From NCBI GenBank assembly GCA_003233175.1, contig QIKY01000160.1:1-48281 (forward strand): a stretch of 48,281 nucleotides of DNA, in the 5' to 3' direction. This document shows positions 46,201-48,281 of this stretch, piece by piece; positions within the stretch are counted from its first letter, which is position 1, and the number at the start of each line of letters is the position of its first letter. Under the pieces are notes generated by a model that did no database searches, was not told the DNA's origin, and saw only the letters and a program-made list of their open reading frames with translations. Source of the DNA: Planctomycetaceae bacterium. GTDB taxonomy: Bacteria; Planctomycetota; Planctomycetia; Pirellulales; Pirellulaceae. Both the position numbers and the translations under genes were made by a program.

Positions 46201-46348
46201 GGCGCCCAATCTGCGCCCGCGCGCTCGACAAACAGACGCCGACCAGAAGCAGCGCTGCAACCGCCAAACCGCACTGCCGCCTCAACTCCCCAAACCTCGA
46301 ACGGGCGCCCGCCAGCAAGTGGCCGCCGTTGCGTCGTGTGCAATTCAT
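43268..46348 (-). CDS. Secreted TPR-CHAT protein, catalytic Cys apparently lost
   Basis: A 1026-residue exported protein. The signal peptide (CGLAVAALLLVGVCLSSARAQ) is followed by TPR-like helical repeats across about residues 50-600 and then a CHAT (caspase/separase-like) domain from about 690 to 1000. CHAT landmarks include PEGVLWYLPFEAL, a His at about 854 in DIEHGG (catalytic position) and GARTILLSRWRTGG. Where active CHAT proteases have a Cys in LSAC, this protein has VLPGRH at about 891-896. It is probably a non-catalytic scaffold or receptor. The TPRs suggest partner binding. ATG 46348 is chosen because it places the signal peptide near the N-terminus. Confidence 0.85.
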   Translation of the reverse strand: MNCTRRNGGHLLAGARSRFGELRRQCGLAVAALLLVGVCLSSARAQIGRQPVPNNEYIFAKAAFNEGEYRDAAKSFLASARRGVHTTDGVWADSVCYYAMLGECYYQQGNMPQAFEQYNAALRVLVDNGGWMLRVEFPGVINPATISRRDLPTWGAGARPVRPGRFTDSFSAIRGRFDNLRVLQQGGVLAPLELVPVRVSEIVNCIALALRRRRELMGPAGKHSEFSADIVNVLSQRSVPKNSWAQSWVSVLLGLAHAGAGQPKQAVGELNRGLLAAGQYDHPLTAVALLEMGKLAFEAGRLDNARAAFLNASLVAATFAQPDIVEEALRYGSTTHLATQNASIYPPLEPAIAWVGRQRQYRHLRASLLVLAAENHSLQGSPQRALALLSEAQRALGRKGLSTSRVAARYQHQIAFVNFQTGNGAAAQRALASMLAFQRNGSRKLFQIRLADSLLLGKQVSPRVAELIFAEVLREPQTKDWMLEPLETLSVVLAPHIGALTHWMELALDRKNKEQALEISDRIRRARFYASLPLGGRLLAFRWLLEAPADVLNDKTLLERQALHVKYPGYVAMSQAARQARAELRKLPWPVEEDKEVAKQKRLLMQQLSNLSDQQELTIHAIALRREPSTFLFPPQRKAAELQEALPADQLVLSYMQSGASLLVFAYSRDELEVWRIAQLPKLRSQISSFLRSIGNQGANQAISPKQLDDESWKAASAELLDALSKKAPPEFWDRFKEVVIVPEGVLWYLPFEALQVRHGAGSKAFGDRLKIRYAPTCSLAAPSTRPLRKNGVTWVVAGKLYPAGDHQEELAQETFQRLNSVMPEARERVKLLASSRVESALCDRLLVLDDIEHGGRGVYDWSPFQLDQGKPDSNLASWMLLPWAIPAEIVLPGRHSAAEERLKANATGHEVFLTACGLMSAGARTILLSRWRTGGQTSHDLSREFLQELPYAPAADAWQRSVQLVRESPLDPDVEPRLKGVSHDAEILADHPFFWAGYLLVSDGASHERRVIEKKKTDGAPKKKP

Positions 46349-46526
46349 GTTGGTCTCACATTGGGAGTGGGGGAGGCGATAACAAACGGCCGGATTTCTC
46401 CACGTATCGAAACAACCCCGCTGAGGGATACAGTTCTTAATCATAGGCTTTTGAAGCCGTTCCGGCCAATTTTTCGATTGGCTACGATCAGCCGACACCC
46501 CTCTTGCGATGGGCAGGCCGCTGAGC

Positions 46527-46543
46527 CTGTTGTTTATACACAA
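46527..46543. repeat. Family D core motif (17 bases)
   Basis: CTGTTGTTTATACACAA matches the core at 47982-47998 and 48155-48171 (CTGTTGTTTATACATAA) with one difference. It lies between the CHAT gene and the family C element. Confidence 0.6.
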
Positions 46544-46559
46544 ATGCCAGGAGACAACC

Positions 46560-46632
46560 TACGATGGCCTTCCAAGGCGGTCGGTCTGTTTCCGGAGCAT
46601 CCTGTTTCGGCGGCCTTGGAAGGCCATCGTAC
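46560..46632. repeat. Palindromic repeat, family C copy
   Basis: TACGATGGCCTTCCAAGGCGG pairs loosely with the right arm CCGCCTTGGAAGGCCATCGTA type end. The middle holds TCTGTTTCCGGAGCATCCTG, as in the copy at 15425-15500. It lies close to the galE stop. Confidence 0.85.
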
Positions 46633-46659
46633 AACTTACGTATTAACACGGCCGCCCGG

Positions 46660-47646
46660 TCAATTCGCGCCGTAGCCCTGAGGATGCGATTGATGCCAGC
46701 GCCACGCTGTTTCCACGATCGGCTCAATTGCGTTGTATTGAGGATGCCAGCCGAGTTGCTCTTTCGCCAGAGAAGCGTCGGCTCGTAACTCAGGCGGATC
46801 GCCCGCCCGCCGTGGCCCGACAACAGCGGGTATCTTATGCCCCGTCACGCGCCGGCACGCCTCAACCACTTCCAACACGCTATAGCCAGTTCCCGTACCC
46901 AGATTAAACGCTTCGCCCCGGCCGGGCTGGAGCCGTTCCAAGGCGCGCGCGTGGGCGTCGGCCAGATCATCAATATGCACATAATCTCGGATGCAGGAGC
47001 CGTCGGGCGTGGGGTAGTCGTCGCCGAAAATGGAAATCTGTTCGCGCTGGCCAAGCGCCACCTGCAACACCAGCGGGATCAAATGCGACTCCGGTTGGTG
47101 GTCTTCGCCGATATCGCCGCTGGGCGATGCGCCGGCGGCGTTGAAGTAGCGAAAGGCCACGTAGCCGAACCCGTAGGCTTGGGCGTAATCGGCTAACGCC
47201 TGCTCGATCACCAATTTGGTGAATCCGTAAGGATTGATCGGATCTTGCCGAAACTTCTCCGTGATCGGCATCACTTCAGGCTCGCCGTAGGTGGCGGTGG
47301 TGCTGGAAAACACGAACCGCCAGACGTCTGCCTGCCGCATTGCGTCGAACAGCGTCAGCGCGCCGACGACATTATTCCGATAGTACTTTGCTGGGTCGGT
47401 CACCGATTCGCCGACCAACGCCAAGGCCGCGAAGTGCATGACGGCCTCAATGCGCCGTTGTTTCAAGGTCTGGCTTAGCAGCGGACCGTCGAGCAAGTCG
47501 CCGACTACGAGTTGTTCGGCGGACACGGCCTCTCGATGTCCGCAAGAGAGGTTGTCGTATACCGTCACCTCATGCCCATCTTGCTGCAAACGGCGTACGG
47601 CGTGCGAGCCGATATAGCCTGCACCGCCGGTGACGAGAATCCGCAT
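46660..47646 (-). CDS. galE: UDP-glucose 4-epimerase
   Basis: A 328-residue short-chain dehydrogenase-type enzyme that interconverts UDP-glucose and UDP-galactose with bound NAD. N-terminal VTGGAGYIGSHAVRRL is the nucleotide loop. The catalytic set fits GalE: Ser/Thr at about 114-116 in SSTTATYGEP, Tyr140 and Lys144 in YGFTK. RYFNAAGASPSGDIGE and HLIPLVLQVALG are further signatures. With the UDP-glucose dehydrogenase at 15.6 kb it supports nucleotide-sugar supply for surface polymers. Confidence 0.96.
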   Translation of the reverse strand: MRILVTGGAGYIGSHAVRRLQQDGHEVTVYDNLSCGHREAVSAEQLVVGDLLDGPLLSQTLKQRRIEAVMHFAALALVGESVTDPAKYYRNNVVGALTLFDAMRQADVWRFVFSSTTATYGEPEVMPITEKFRQDPINPYGFTKLVIEQALADYAQAYGFGYVAFRYFNAAGASPSGDIGEDHQPESHLIPLVLQVALGQREQISIFGDDYPTPDGSCIRDYVHIDDLADAHARALERLQPGRGEAFNLGTGTGYSVLEVVEACRRVTGHKIPAVVGPRRAGDPPELRADASLAKEQLGWHPQYNAIEPIVETAWRWHQSHPQGYGAN

Positions 47647-47686
47647 AATGTTCGCCCTCTGCTACTGGCCAGCTAAATTTAGAAAG

Positions 47687-47776
47687 CGTGAAGCCATTCA
47701 ATTCTGAGTTATCGCCTGAGAAGCCCAGCTTTTTGAAAAAGATCGAGCTTCTGGACCGGGCTGTCGTTTTTCCGCA
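47687..47776. repeat. MITE-like palindromic element, family A copy 3 (degraded)
   Basis: Aligning with 13406-13494, this copy keeps ATCGCCTGAGAAGCCCAGCT, then TTTTGAAAAAG and GAGCTTCTGGACCGGG. The stem has several mismatches and the ends read GCGTGAAG and TTCCGCAC. It looks like a decayed member of family A. Confidence 0.7.
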
Positions 47777-47981
47777 CTTCTTTAGAACGATGGTTGCTTG
47801 TCGAAACGATAGCTTACCGCCGCCCTGCGTAGAACGCTCGTGTCCAGATTTCACCTGCGGCAGCCCGATATTCCGGTTAATCGGCGCCACCGCTCGCGCG
47901 GGTCGTCGCGTTGGGGCGGGAGCTGGTTTCGGGGCAAAGACAAATCAGCCTCGCAGCCGATTTCGTAGCATGGGCCGCGCC

Positions 47982-48212
47982 GCTGTTGTTTATACATAAT
48001 TTTTGTCGGCGCTGGGTCCGAAGGTCATCCAAGCGGCGGCGTTCGTCTGAAAACATATCCCGAGGGATTCAAGCCATTAGCCGGCGGTCGAGCACAGCGA
48101 ACACCACCGGAGGCTCGAAACGCTGAAACACCGCATCCCGGCGACGATGCCAGCCTGTTGTTTATACATAAGTTTTTTTGGCGCCGGGTTTGAAGGCCAT
48201 CCAAGCGGCCGT
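47982..48212. repeat. Family D direct repeat pair
   Basis: Two direct copies start at 47982 and 48155 with CTGTTGTTTATACATAA. Each is followed after a T run by a matching block: GGCGCTGGGTCCGAAGGTCA and GGCGCCGGGTTTGAAGGCCA, then TCCAAGCGGC. Each copy is about 57 bases. A lone core sits near 46.5 kb. Confidence 0.8.
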
Positions 48213-48281
48213 ATTGAGCAGGAAATTGTCAATAGTTATTTGACAATAGTCATTTGTCATCGGAAGGAGTGAGAGCAGAAA

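Larger units (their letters stand above)
47647..48281. other. Repeat-rich intergenic end of the window
   Basis: No gene is recognised in these 635 bases. The region holds a degraded family A element at 47687-47776 and two direct copies of the family D motif about 173 bases apart. The final 60 bases contain an AT-rich stretch (GTCAATAGTTATTTGACAAT) and GGAAGGAGTG, which may serve a gene beyond the edge. Confidence 0.6.

Noticed and set aside
43268-46348. CHAT protein as a caspase-like antiviral effector
   Set aside because: It has a signal peptide, the Cys position is changed, and no defence-type neighbours (gRAMP, GSDM, reverse transcriptase or similar) are present.

Overview
The window looks like a piece of a planctomycete chromosome, probably of the Pirellula lineage. 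The evidence is a complete planctomycete/verrucomicrobia-type bacterial microcompartment (BMC) locus, a BatA/von Willebrand operon ending in a very long coiled-coil protein, a Rieske/cytochrome b cluster with a multihaem c subunit and an NAD(P)-type flavoprotein, a secreted TPR-CHAT protein, and many small palindromic intergenic repeats. No rRNA, tRNA, CRISPR array or intact insertion sequence was recognised.

Layout. (1) 121-10795, plus strand: four tightly packed genes for two membrane VWA proteins, a third large membrane protein and a 1217-residue secreted helical protein. (2) 10809-14973, minus strand: a DSD1-type PLP enzyme, folA, thyA, an iron-dependent alcohol dehydrogenase and a small conserved-looking protein. 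(3) 15561-18605, plus strand: UDP-glucose 6-dehydrogenase and ilvD. (4) 18710-26667, minus strand: a respiratory cluster read as cupredoxin, FAD/NAD(P)/4Fe-4S oxidoreductase, Rieske protein, cytochrome b, octahaem c and monohaem c lipoprotein, with two ATGA stop/start overlaps. (5) 27415-28530: a DUF2062 membrane protein converging on a GNAT acetyltransferase. (6) 28723-37581, plus strand: the BMC locus (DeoR regulator, pduL, two BMC-H, ackA, BMC-P, CoA-acylating aldehyde dehydrogenase, BMC-P, an unknown protein, BMC-P, class II aldolase, lactate/malate dehydrogenase), followed by a strong hairpin. (7) 38118-47646: secreted SPOR-like protein, secreted nitrilase-superfamily enzyme, zinc-ribbon protein, hisS, TPR-CHAT protein and galE. 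(8) 47647-48281: repeats only.

How the genes work together. By analogy with the known planctomycetal organelle for fucose and rhamnose breakdown, the aldolase should release lactaldehyde inside the shell. The aldehyde dehydrogenase turns it into an acyl-CoA, PduL exchanges CoA for phosphate, AckA makes ATP and a carboxylate, and the LDH/MDH-type enzyme helps balance NAD. Four non-shell proteins carry short amphipathic helices that look like encapsulation peptides, one of them a protein of unknown function. The respiratory cluster looks like a quinol-oxidising bc-type complex joined genetically to an NAD(P)-linked flavoprotein and to soluble copper and haem carriers.

The main unexplained layer is repeats. 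At least four families of short palindromic elements occupy the gene borders. One supplies the start codon of the first gene, and another sits inside the BMC operon. The BMC type is already known, so the less explained targets are the unknown BMC protein, the Arg-type dehydrogenase, the flavoprotein-bc cluster and the CHAT protein that seems to lack its catalytic cysteine.
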